Positions 6,398-13,839 of a stretch of 33,887 bases of DNA are shown here, piece after piece. Numbering within the stretch: the first letter of the stretch is position 1; every line of letters starts with the position of its first letter. A program made the position numbers and the translations under genes. The DNA comes from Candidatus Heimdallarchaeota archaeon (lineage in GTDB: Archaea > Asgardarchaeota > Heimdallarchaeia > Hodarchaeales > Hodarchaeaceae), in NCBI GenBank assembly GCA_019057635.1, contig DXJL01000160.1, forward strand, positions 1 through 33,887, written 5' to 3'. Under the pieces are notes generated by a model. It ran no database searches. It saw nothing but the letters and a program-made list of their open reading frames with translations, and was not told the DNA's origin.

Positions 6398-8359
6398 ATG
6401 AAAAAAACGATTGTATTACCCATTATACTTTTACTGGGAGTATTCGGATTATTTTTTACTATTCCAATATCTCCTGCAACAGCTGCCCCAATAACTCATT
6501 ATTATGACGATTTTGAAGGTGGATTGTCAAATCTGTGGACTGTTTCAGGGGACTGGCATATAGAAGATAATACTACATCGAATTATCCAATTACTGACCC
6601 CTCCGTCACTATCCCAAGTGGTTCGCATTATATGTGGTTTGGAGATAATACAACTGGGACTTATAACAATGTAACGGGGTTTTTAACCTGGGGGCCATTA
6701 GACCTAAGTGCAATTACGGGTAAAGTTGAAGTTAGCTATTATGGCTGGTTGTATCATTGGAATGAGTATCTAGATGTTCAATACTCACCAAATGGTGTTG
6801 ATTGGTATTCTCCAGTTTCAGGTTGGTTTGTAGCTCACACTGTCCAATTTTCACAGCTTTCGTTTGAGATTCCCTACTATGCAAAAACAACTACTTTTTA
6901 TTTTCGCTTTAGATTTATTCAAAATACCCTATACAGTGAAAGCGAATTTGGGTGGAGAATCGATGATGTGGCAATCACAGAGACACCTGACTACTTCATT
7001 GACTTTCCAAAATTGGGAGCGCCTCGCGCGCTGGTTGGGGAAATAGTACAGCTTAGACATTCCGTACAACTTCACTTTTCTACTAGTCAAGTCACAGACA
7101 TACGTGTCACTATGACATCTCCTTCAGGAGCTCAAGAAATCATTCACGAGAGTACGGTGACACTTACAAGTGAAGAAACGTGGTTTTTGAATCAGAATTA
7201 CACTTTTACCGAGGAAGGCGATTATAACGTGACAGTGGAAGTGGTCGATGAGATGGGGAGTCATTTTTATGCCTCAGATATTTGGAAAGTTGGTCCCTAT
7301 GTGTTGCTGTATCTACTTGAGAGTGGTTATTTCGCAAATATTGGTGAAACTGGAGAAATGGGATTTATGATAGCTAGTTATTATGATGTAGATACCAATT
7401 TTAACATCACAATTACCGTTGTAACACCTTCAGGAGCGAATGTTACAATATATGAAGAAGCATCTAAAGTTGTTGCTTATGAGATATTTCACTTCGATGC
7501 GACATATACGTTTTTAGAAAACGGCTATCACATGATTTACATTATGGCTACAGATGAATTAGGAAGAGAATTCACTGAATATGGAGGAAGTTGGGACGTA
7601 GGCCCCTATTTTGCGACGTGGACTGAAAATATTGAACCATATGAAGAGAAATATGTAGGGGAAATATTGAACCTCAATGTCATTATTGAGGCTCGGACCT
7701 TTACCAATAACGAAATAAATCTACAAATCAAGATGATTGATCCAGACTACGTTGAAGAAATGTTATTGGAAGAGTTGAATGTTCCATTAAATCCTTCAGA
7801 GATCTGGAATCAAACATTGACATTTACTTGTGCAAAAGCAGGATTATATCAGCTTGATGTTCGGATAGAGAATTCCTCAAATACAGCAGAAGTGTGGTGG
7901 GGTGATCGTCTAGATTGGTTTGCAATTGAGGAACTAAAGATCTGGATTGATCAAGTAGACAGTTATTCCTTAATTGGAACAGAAGAAATGATGACCTTCA
8001 ACTTGATTAACCATTTTGGTTATACTTTGGTATTAGATATCGATATTAGTATTGAGACGCCAAGTAATGAAAAAACTGTCATACATGAGGACACGATAAC
8101 TCTTCAAATGGGTGAAGCATGGAGTACCACACTAAGCTATACATTTACGGAATTAGGACGGTACGATATACAATTTCAGGTAATTTACGGTACAGCAAAG
8201 GCATGGTTGGTAGAAAGTTGGTGGCGAATTCGAGATGAAGATTCGACCACAGATACCACACCATCGATCTCCTCTCCTGGGTACGAAACGATTGTCAGTT
8301 TTCTCACAATACTGGTGGCTACAATTAGTGTACGTTCATATAAAAGAAGAATGAAATGA
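6398..8359 (+). CDS. Secreted Ig-like repeat surface protein with C-terminal anchor
   Basis: A 653-residue exported protein. Residues 1-30 form a signal peptide (hydrophobic core, then PATAA). Residues ~36-196 resemble a jelly-roll domain of the MAM/immune-inhibitor type (DDFEGGLSNLW ... FGWRIDDVAITE). Four Ig-like repeats of about 100 residues follow (~203-300, 301-402, 403-510, 511-612). They share beats such as TSPSG/TPSG, a Trp before a YTFTE-type strand, and DIWKVGPY/SWDVGPY. A Ser/Thr-rich spacer, SPGYE, a membrane helix and a basic RSYKRRMK tail end the protein. Likely an S-layer or adhesion component on the cell surface; ligand unknown. Confidence 0.75.
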   Translation: MKKTIVLPIILLLGVFGLFFTIPISPATAAPITHYYDDFEGGLSNLWTVSGDWHIEDNTTSNYPITDPSVTIPSGSHYMWFGDNTTGTYNNVTGFLTWGPLDLSAITGKVEVSYYGWLYHWNEYLDVQYSPNGVDWYSPVSGWFVAHTVQFSQLSFEIPYYAKTTTFYFRFRFIQNTLYSESEFGWRIDDVAITETPDYFIDFPKLGAPRALVGEIVQLRHSVQLHFSTSQVTDIRVTMTSPSGAQEIIHESTVTLTSEETWFLNQNYTFTEEGDYNVTVEVVDEMGSHFYASDIWKVGPYVLLYLLESGYFANIGETGEMGFMIASYYDVDTNFNITITVVTPSGANVTIYEEASKVVAYEIFHFDATYTFLENGYHMIYIMATDELGREFTEYGGSWDVGPYFATWTENIEPYEEKYVGEILNLNVIIEARTFTNNEINLQIKMIDPDYVEEMLLEELNVPLNPSEIWNQTLTFTCAKAGLYQLDVRIENSSNTAEVWWGDRLDWFAIEELKIWIDQVDSYSLIGTEEMMTFNLINHFGYTLVLDIDISIETPSNEKTVIHEDTITLQMGEAWSTTLSYTFTELGRYDIQFQVIYGTAKAWLVESWWRIRDEDSTTDTTPSISSPGYETIVSFLTILVATISVRSYKRRMK

Positions 8360-8371
8360 GAGAACCTCTCA
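8357..8371 (+). terminator. Short hairpin at the stop codon of the surface-protein gene
   Basis: TGAGAG and CTCTCA pair around an AAC loop, starting at the TGA stop itself and followed within 20 bases by a T-rich stretch. It is weak and could be chance. Confidence 0.3.
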
Positions 8372-8462
8372 AACTTTCACTTCTTTGTTTTTTCAAAATT
8401 TGTAGCATCACAGGATGTTACTTTTTGTATATCATTACTAACAAAATAAGCAATTAACATGT

Positions 8463-8482
8463 GTATTATTGTGCAATAATAC
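8463..8482. promoter_or_regulatory. 20-bp palindrome upstream of the sulfur island
   Basis: GTATTATTG and CAATAATAC are perfect 9-bp inverted arms around TG. It lies in the 650-bp gap between the surface-protein gene and the regulator at 9013, 100 bases after the former's stop. With no T run right behind it, an operator is more likely than a terminator. Confidence 0.45.
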
Positions 8483-8493
8483 TGTACATAAAG

Positions 8494-8503
8494 TTTAGCC
8501 AAA
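8494..8503. promoter_or_regulatory. TTTAGCCAAA, inverted copy of the island's operator-like motif
   Basis: This 10-mer is the exact reverse complement of TTTGGCTAAA at 10288-10297 in the tusA promoter region. It sits 12 bases after the 20-bp palindrome. See the two full copies at 8859-8875 and 10292-10308. Confidence 0.4.
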
Positions 8504-8522
8504 GATATGCAGTCTATTTAGA

Positions 8523-8599
8523 ATATATCCTTACATACTAGATTTTATTTAGTAAATAGATCATTTTGTGTACACTCATTTTATATATCCTTACGTACT
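8523..8599 (+). repeat. Pair of 17-bp direct repeats, 60 bp apart
   Basis: ATATATCCTTACATACT (8523-8539) and ATATATCCTTACGTACT (8583-8599) differ at one base and start exactly 60 bases apart, close to six helical turns, so they face the same side of the DNA. Both precede the microprotein and regulator genes. Probably paired binding sites. Confidence 0.5.
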
Positions 8600-8700
8600 G
8601 TAATTACCTGACCTATAAAGGTCAACAAACAAGCTAGACATTTCTATAAGGAGTGTCTGCAGAATAATAAGAAAAAGAGATTAAGGATGGTTTAAAATAA

Positions 8701-8859
8701 ATGAGTAGCCTATCAAAATCTAAAGAAAGTATAATGAAAATTTGTGCTGACTTTTATCCAAATTGCCACTATTGCACCTGCTTTCACATGTGTTTTCCCG
8801 ATAAAGCAAAAGACGATGTGTTTTCTGAAATGGCCAAAAAAAGTGAAATTGTCACTTAG
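8701..8859 (+). CDS. Cysteine-rich 52-residue microprotein
   Basis: ATG at 8701, TAG at 8857-8859, 52 codons. The core CADFYPNCHYCTCFHMC holds five cysteines (15, 22, 25, 27, 31) and two histidines in 17 residues, which suggests a bound metal or Fe-S centre, or a thiol relay. The rest is Lys/Ser-rich and polar, with no membrane segment. AAGGATGG lies about 10 bases before the ATG. It precedes the regulator at 9013 and its stop codon touches the first GCTAAA-n3-TGGCYAAA motif. I do not recognise a family; chance coding is possible, but the cysteine pattern makes a gene more likely than not. Confidence 0.5.
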   Translation: MSSLSKSKESIMKICADFYPNCHYCTCFHMCFPDKAKDDVFSEMAKKSEIVT

Positions 8860-8875
8860 CTAAACATTGGCCAAA
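8859..8875 (+). promoter_or_regulatory. Operator-like motif, copy 1 (before the regulator)
   Basis: GCTAAA, three bases, TGGCCAAA. The same arrangement, GCTAAA-n3-TGGCTAAA, recurs at 10292-10308 before tusA. It lies about 138 bases upstream of the regulator start, so autoregulation is plausible. Confidence 0.45.
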
Positions 8876-9012
8876 CTTTTCAGGATTAGTAACAAAGATT
8901 TTCTGATAAAGCCATTATTAGATAATATTCCCTCAATCAATAATCAAACGAAAAACCTCATAGAGAACTTCAAAGCTAAAATTTTTTAACTTGAAATCAG
9001 TCTTAGATATAG

Positions 9013-10089
9013 ATGTCCATGAATAACCTAATGAAGAGAGAATCTACCTTAAAATTATTACTACTGCTTTGTGCTGGGGAAGGAGTGGATATTAATGTCA
9101 GTGAATTAGCAAACAAACTCAATAAACATAGAAACACCATTAAAGATAGAATAGATCATCTTATAGAGCATAAAATCATTGAAAAACCAGTATATCCATT
9201 ACTGTGGTTATTTACTGAGTATCCTCTTTTAGTTATCTCAAAGGACAAATTATATCGGGATGAGAATACTAGGACTTTCATTGAAAATGATCCACATATC
9301 TTCGCAGGCTATTTCTTCCAGGAAGGAGTATATAATACGTTAACTATTCAATTCCATGAAGATCTTTACTCTTATCAAATCTGGTGTGATAAGGTTTTAG
9401 AAAACGGAAAAATCATTAGGGAAGAAGATCGTCATCATCCTGATATGCTACTTTTCAGTACAAAGCGTATTTTAAAGTATGACACCTCTGCTCCCTTCAG
9501 AATAATTGAACGGGGTTTTAAGAAAGGGGATATAAAAAAAATAGGTGATTATGAGCTAGATTCTTTATCGATAAATATCCTAAAAATGATTTTAAATGGA
9601 AAGGCGATAAGAACCAATGAGAATTCATTAGCTCGAACCTTAAAGGTGAATAGGAACACCATTATCAGGCAGATACATAGCCTACTGAAAAAAGGAATAA
9701 TTGCGAAACCCACCTCTAGATTTCCTCCGACATTTGTTCCACCTGACTATATGCTAATATTTTCTTTAATTGAAATTAAAAGACGTTGTGAAGAGGTTGC
9801 AGGATTCCTTAGAAGAGACCCTCGTGTTCCTCTCCTAATCAAAGCAAATGTTGGTAGGTATAATTATTTTGTAGCAAGCACATTTAAAACCGTAGAAGAT
9901 CATATAAAGTGGCAAGAAAAGTATACTCAAAATTTCCAAGCGTGTATAGAGGCAATTAAGAACACTTATCTTTCCCCTGCAATGACGTTTTCAATCAATC
10001 AGAATAACATATCCCTTGAACTCATAAAAAAGAAAATACACTTACTACAAGAAGAAGAAAGTACATTTAACCACAGTATAGATTTGTAA
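9013..10089 (+). CDS. Double winged-helix transcription regulator
   Basis: A 358-residue protein with two DNA-binding units. The first is at residues ~10-60 (INVSELANKLNKHRNTIKDR IDHLIEHKIIEKP region), the second at ~185-240 (NSLARTLKVNRNTIIRQIHS, then LLKKGIIAKP). Each is followed by an a/b segment that may be a ligand-sensing or dimer domain. The two halves look like a duplication of an Lrp/AsnC-like module, and the same design is found in the genes at 25617 and 26774. It sits between the two copies of the GCTAAA-n3-TGGCYAAA motif and just upstream of the sulfur genes on the same strand, so it is the first candidate for controlling them. Effector unknown. Confidence 0.75.
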   Translation: MSMNNLMKRESTLKLLLLLCAGEGVDINVSELANKLNKHRNTIKDRIDHLIEHKIIEKPVYPLLWLFTEYPLLVISKDKLYRDENTRTFIENDPHIFAGYFFQEGVYNTLTIQFHEDLYSYQIWCDKVLENGKIIREEDRHHPDMLLFSTKRILKYDTSAPFRIIERGFKKGDIKKIGDYELDSLSINILKMILNGKAIRTNENSLARTLKVNRNTIIRQIHSLLKKGIIAKPTSRFPPTFVPPDYMLIFSLIEIKRRCEEVAGFLRRDPRVPLLIKANVGRYNYFVASTFKTVEDHIKWQEKYTQNFQACIEAIKNTYLSPAMTFSINQNNISLELIKKKIHLLQEEESTFNHSIDL

Positions 10090-10101
10090 ATCATTTTTTG
10101 T

Positions 10102-10188
10102 TTAATTACGGTTTTTCTCTAACTGTTGCTTTAGACAATTCAGACAAGCATGGAAGACATACCAACCAGACGATAATAATTTAATCAT
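10102..10188 (-). CDS. Possible 28-residue CxxC micropeptide
   Basis: ATG at 10188 on the minus strand with a strong AGGAGG four bases before it; TAA at 10102-10104. The peptide carries HACLNCLKQQ, a CxxC pair. It lies in the gap between the regulator and the sulfur operon, convergent with the regulator. The only strong support is the ribosome binding site, so it may be chance. Confidence 0.3.
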   Translation of the reverse strand: MIKLLSSGWYVFHACLNCLKQQLEKNRN

Positions 10189-10287
10189 GGTTCCTCCTGT
10201 CTTTCCTAGTGATTAAATTATTTTATTCTCCTTTTGAAAGAATTAAAAATGATTTTGACAAATTTAAAACCCATGTAAGAAATTACA

Positions 10288-10366
10288 TTTGGCTAAAATA
10301 TGGCTAAATTGTCAATTAACAATAGTAAAAATGACAGTTTCGCCAATATTTATAAGCATAATTGGC
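10288..10366 (+). promoter_or_regulatory. tusA operon promoter region with operator motif copy 2
   Basis: Three elements are packed here. TTTGGCTAAA (10288-10297) begins the second GCTAAA-n3-TGGCTAAA motif (10292-10308). TTTATAAG (10349-10356) is a good archaeal TATA box. GCCAAT (10342-10347) and ATTGGC (10361-10366) are inverted arms that bracket that TATA box, so a protein bound there would compete with TBP. Transcription would start near 10380, leaving a leader of about 170 nt before the tusA ATG at 10552. Confidence 0.5.
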
Positions 10367-10551
10367 AAGTTTCGTCTTGAATAGTTTCAACGCACCTAAC
10401 CACTCTTAACTATCCGTAAGTAGGTATGAGAGATCATGCCTTCCTCTTTACGGAATTCCTCCTCAGAGTTTCAGAGATTTTGGGACTATTCTCTAATAAT
10501 GATAGTATTAGTGAAGAAACAATTTTTTTAACTTTTAAGGATGAAAATAAA

Positions 10552-10788
10552 ATGAGTGAAGTACACAAAACCTTAGATGCACGCAACTTGAGTTGTCCAA
10601 TGCCCGTTCTGAAAGCAAAAAAAGCTTTGAAAGAATTAGATATCGGTCTAGTGCTAGAAATTCTGGCAACTGACCCTGGTAGTATGGCTGATTTTCCTGC
10701 CTGGACTCGTTCCACAGGTCAAGAACTCCTTTCTTCGGAGGAACTTGGTCCAAAAGATTATCGTTTTTTAGTTAAAAGAATGAAATAG
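10552..10788 (+). CDS. tusA: TusA-family sulfur carrier (first copy)
   Basis: A 78-residue TusA/SirA-like protein. LDARNLSCPMPVLKAKKAL holds the CPxP motif; Cys15 carries the persulfide sulfur. DPGSMADFPAWTRSTG is the other family signature. The frame is open upstream to 10426, but the ATG at 10552 follows AAGGATG and gives the normal length. First of six plus-strand genes through the Lrp-type regulator, with the DsrE2 gene 19 bases downstream. TusA hands sulfur to partner proteins; DsrE-type partners are encoded next door. Confidence 0.9.
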   Translation: MSEVHKTLDARNLSCPMPVLKAKKALKELDIGLVLEILATDPGSMADFPAWTRSTGQELLSSEELGPKDYRFLVKRMK

Positions 10789-10807
10789 AGTAAGAGATGG
10801 ATGAATT

Positions 10808-11284
10808 ATGAGTGAGGATAAACCGAAACGTATGGCAATTATTGCTGCAAATGGAACATTAGACGCTGCTTACCCTCCAGTTATTTTGGCATCAACAGCC
10901 ACTGCAATGGACATGGAAGTCGCAATATTTTTCACCTTCTATGGATTAGATTTGATCCACAAGAAGAGGAGCAAGAAACTCAAAGTGAGCCCAATCGCAA
11001 ACCCAGCTGCTCCAATGCCAGTCCCTAATATTATTGGTATGATCCCTGGAATGACTGCAATGGCAACCTGGATGATGAAACGCTGGATGAAAGGTGCAAA
11101 TGTTGCTAAATTCGTAGAATTAAGAGAAATGTGCCAAGAGAATGGGGTTAGATTTATCGGCTGTCAGATGACCATGGATGTCATGGGTGTCAAAGAATCG
11201 GATCTTATTGACGGTTGTGACCTCGGTGGCGCAGCTACCTTCTTAGAGTTTGCTAAAGATGCTGATATTACATTAATGATGTAA
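10808..11284 (+). CDS. DsrE2-like sulfur-transfer protein
   Basis: A 158-residue protein of the DsrE/DsrF-like group, best matching DsrE2. It has KRMAIIAANGTLDAAYPPVI at the start, AIFFTFYGLDLI, an apolar Met-rich middle (IIGMIPGMTAMATWMMKRWM), and GCQMTMDVMGV with the conserved cysteine at ~119. In sulfur-oxidising archaea and bacteria DsrE2 proteins exchange persulfide or thiosulfonate groups with TusA. The apolar middle could touch the membrane, which would place it near the quinone-linked flavoprotein encoded downstream. Between tusA and a second DsrE gene on the same strand. Confidence 0.85.
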   Translation: MSEDKPKRMAIIAANGTLDAAYPPVILASTATAMDMEVAIFFTFYGLDLIHKKRSKKLKVSPIANPAAPMPVPNIIGMIPGMTAMATWMMKRWMKGANVAKFVELREMCQENGVRFIGCQMTMDVMGVKESDLIDGCDLGGAATFLEFAKDADITLMM

Positions 11285-11322
11285 TATCTTCTAATTATCT
11301 TTTTTATCAGGTGGTTTTTATT

Positions 11323-11733
11323 ATGGGTAAATTTCTAATGGTATGTGATTCCGCAGCAACAGATAAACTTCAGACTTTAGCGATAATTGCTTCAGGTGCA
11401 GTAACAAGTGATCATGAAGTAGTCATTTTCTTTATGCATGACGCTGTTTACGCCTTGAAAAAAGATGCTCCTCCCGAGCCTGAAGTTACTAGTATCTATC
11501 CTGAAGTAGCTGAAAAAGTGAATCAGGCGAGAAAAGATGGCAAATTGATGCACTGGAAAGGGCTTCTTGAAGATTTGAAGGATTTGGGTGAACTCAGAAT
11601 TATCGCTTGCGTCCAAATCACGGAAATATTAGGCTTAGAGAAAGATGATCTCTTGCCTATGGTAGATGAAGTCGCAGGGGTGAATACTCTTGCTGAGCAG
11701 GCAATGCTTGCTGATAGGGTAATTTTTCTTTAA
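11323..11733 (+). CDS. DsrE-family sulfur-transfer protein
   Basis: A 136-residue DsrE/F-like protein: GKFLMVCDSAATDKLQTLAI at the N-terminus, EVVIFFMHDAVYAL, and the cysteine-bearing LRIIACVQITEILGL (Cys ~96) in the position of the DsrE active cysteine. The GTG at 11311 is part of the AGGTGG ribosome binding site, so ATG at 11323 is the start. It follows the DsrE2 gene by 38 bases. The usual function is as a persulfide acceptor/donor; with two TusA copies in the operon it probably pairs with one of them. Confidence 0.85.
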   Translation: MGKFLMVCDSAATDKLQTLAIIASGAVTSDHEVVIFFMHDAVYALKKDAPPEPEVTSIYPEVAEKVNQARKDGKLMHWKGLLEDLKDLGELRIIACVQITEILGLEKDDLLPMVDEVAGVNTLAEQAMLADRVIFL

Positions 11734-11754
11734 TAATCAAAGGTGAATAAAAAA

Positions 11755-11997
11755 ATGAGTAATGAAGTACAAGCAGATAAAGTCATGGATGCTCGCAACT
11801 CTTTTTGTCCAGGGCCGTTAATGGAGCTGATTAAATCCATTAAGAAAGGAGAAATTGACAAAGTTTACGAAGTCTGGAGTAAAGATGCAGGCTCAATAAA
11901 AGACATCCCAAAATGGGTTGAGAAAGCTAAACATCAAATGGTAGCCGTTATTGAAGAGAATGGTTATACTCGTTTTCAAGTAAGGAAGGCAAGATAA
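11755..11997 (+). CDS. tusA: TusA-family sulfur carrier (second copy)
   Basis: An 80-residue protein with MDARNSFCPGPLMELIKSIK; CPGP is the CPxP motif and its cysteine the sulfur carrier. SKDAGSIKDIPKWVEKAKH matches the rest of the family. The earlier in-frame GTG (11743) belongs to the AGGTGA site, so ATG at 11755 is the start. It is clearly divergent from the first copy (CPMP there), so the two are unlikely to be recent duplicates and may serve different partners. Confidence 0.88.
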   Translation: MSNEVQADKVMDARNSFCPGPLMELIKSIKKGEIDKVYEVWSKDAGSIKDIPKWVEKAKHQMVAVIEENGYTRFQVRKAR

Positions 11998-12028
11998 TTG
12001 TCTACCTTCATTTTCTTTTGGTGATATT

Positions 12029-13201
12029 ATGAGTATAGACAAATCTAAAGTTGTTATTTTAGGTGGGGGTACTGGTGGAGTTATTGTTGCTAATCTTCTT
12101 GGACGGAAAGCTAAAAAGCAAGCTGACGTTACATTAGTCTCTAAACAGGATAATGTTTTTTATGAAGCCGATCTACCCTACCGTATCTTTGATAGAAAGT
12201 CATTCAAGTCACAATATAAATCAGTTCGTAAGGTTGTGAATAATAACGTTAGCATTCTTAAGGAAGAAGTAGTCGGTCTAGATGTAGATAACAAGTCGGT
12301 TTCTTTCAAGGGTGGTAGTAGTATTCCTTATGATTATTTGGTAATTTCTACTGGAGCACACTATGATTATGATGCCGTTCCGGGGTTTAAAGAGGGTGCC
12401 TATCATTATTACAATGAAGAAGGTATCCATGAACTAAGAAAGGCATTGGATGAATTTGTGGAGCAGGGTAAGGGAGGCAACATTGTAATTGGAATTGCTG
12501 ATTTACCGTTTAAATGTCCTGTCGCTCCTCTTGAAGGAGTTTTTATGACGGAGCATTTCTTAAGACGCAAGAAACTTCGAAAAACAACAAATTTGCACTA
12601 TCTAAGTCCTATTGGTGGCGCGTTTTCTATTGAACAAGCCAATGTTCATATCGAGAAAAAATTTGCAAAGAAAGGTATTAATTTGCATACATTCTTTAAT
12701 ACAGAGACTATTCATACTGATCGCAAAGTTGTGGAATCTCTTGAAGGTGATGAACTGGAGTATGACCTTCTAATCATGGTTCCCCCTCACAGGGGGCAAC
12801 CGTTTCTGCACGGAACCCCAATAGTCGATTCAGAAGGATGGGTTAATGTGAATACAAAAACCCTCCAAAATGAAGATTATCCTAATGTCTTTGCACTTGG
12901 TGATGCAGCTAATCTCCCAGTGTCAAAAGCAGGATCATCCGCACATTATCAAGCAATGGCTGCAGCTCATAACTTAATAGACATCTTAAAAGGAAAGATG
13001 GACATTTCACAGGTGAAGGAAAGATATAATGGACATGCTACTTGTTTAGTCATGACTTCTCTAACTTCCGCAATGTTCTTTGATTTCAATTATAACCGTC
13101 CTCCATTTGGTCTTGGATACATCTCTAATCGGTTATTCTACTATATCAAAAAGTACCAGAGATTTCTATACTTCTATGGCTTCTTATCTGGCCGAATGTA
13201 A
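12029..13201 (+). CDS. Sulfide:quinone oxidoreductase-like FAD flavoprotein
   Basis: A 390-residue two-dinucleotide-domain flavoprotein. FAD is bound by VVILGGGTGG (8-17), ISTGAHYDY (106-114) and VFALGDAANLPVSKAG (287-302). Only two cysteines occur, C163 (FKCPVAP) and C339 (NGHATCLVMTS), in the positions of the redox pair that carries polysulfide in sulfide:quinone reductases and flavocytochrome c. The C-terminus has aromatic, basic residues (YYIKKYQRFLYFYGF) that could sit on the membrane. It would oxidise sulfide or a persulfide and pass electrons to quinone. In the operon, its sulfur product can be taken by TusA/DsrE. An NADH:persulfide-type activity is the alternative. Confidence 0.78.
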   Translation: MSIDKSKVVILGGGTGGVIVANLLGRKAKKQADVTLVSKQDNVFYEADLPYRIFDRKSFKSQYKSVRKVVNNNVSILKEEVVGLDVDNKSVSFKGGSSIPYDYLVISTGAHYDYDAVPGFKEGAYHYYNEEGIHELRKALDEFVEQGKGGNIVIGIADLPFKCPVAPLEGVFMTEHFLRRKKLRKTTNLHYLSPIGGAFSIEQANVHIEKKFAKKGINLHTFFNTETIHTDRKVVESLEGDELEYDLLIMVPPHRGQPFLHGTPIVDSEGWVNVNTKTLQNEDYPNVFALGDAANLPVSKAGSSAHYQAMAAAHNLIDILKGKMDISQVKERYNGHATCLVMTSLTSAMFFDFNYNRPPFGLGYISNRLFYYIKKYQRFLYFYGFLSGRM

Positions 13202-13243
13202 AATAAGTATCATAAGAGCGACATGAAATGAGGTTATTCGTGA

Positions 13244-13810
13244 ATGATAGATGAAAAAGACAAGCTGATTATCGAGTACTTTCGAAAACACCCACGCAGC
13301 TCTTTTAATCAAGCCGCAAAAGATTTGAGTTTGGCCAAAGGAACTGTAAAAGCGAGATTTGATGATCTTGTAGAAAAGAATCTTATTTCTCCTGGTGTTG
13401 GTCTTAACATCGCCCAGTTAAAGTTTTGTCATGCCCTATCATTCATTGAAATAACAAATCCAGATACAGAACAAGCAATTTTGGAGTATTTTCAGGATTG
13501 TCCATTAGTAACGGCAATGTTCTCTGTATCAGGTTTTGAGTACAATCTTGTCATTTGCCTGGTCGCTGATACACGCGAGAAGATCAGTAAATTTATTGAT
13601 ACTTTTCCTCTTAGTCCTCTCCCAGGAGTGAAGAGACGGAATAGTTTTTTCGTAAAAGAAACAGAAGGATTTGCTGACAATCCCTTTTGGTTTTTTGCCC
13701 CCCCTAAATCTGAAAAGAATATATTTGATAACCATACTTGTCAGAATCGTTGTGGGGTGTGTGGGGTCATTTCTCAGATACAGGTCGACGCAACAAATCA
13801 AGAATCATGA
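13244..13810 (+). CDS. Lrp/AsnC-type regulator with C-terminal cysteine cluster
   Basis: A 188-residue regulator. Residues 1-50 form an Lrp-like helix-turn-helix (FNQAAKDLSLAKGTVKARFDDL), residues ~60-145 an Lrp-like ligand/dimer domain. The tail adds TCQNRCGVCG with cysteines 166, 170 and 173 (CxxxCxxC). A family member would not need this tail, so it is probably a thiol, metal or persulfide sensor. Preceded by GAGGT and an ATG 42 bases after the flavoprotein stop; likely in the same transcript as the sulfur genes, controlling them in response to sulfur state. That role is inference. Confidence 0.7.
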   Translation: MIDEKDKLIIEYFRKHPRSSFNQAAKDLSLAKGTVKARFDDLVEKNLISPGVGLNIAQLKFCHALSFIEITNPDTEQAILEYFQDCPLVTAMFSVSGFEYNLVICLVADTREKISKFIDTFPLSPLPGVKRRNSFFVKETEGFADNPFWFFAPPKSEKNIFDNHTCQNRCGVCGVISQIQVDATNQES

Positions 13811-13839
13811 TCAGGAAAGCTAATCGCGACAATTTTTTT

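Noticed and set aside
10426-10551. N-terminal extension of the first TusA (frame open from ATG 10426)
   Set aside because: TusA proteins are about 80 residues; the ATG at 10552 has its own AAGGATG site, and the extension has no similarity to the family.
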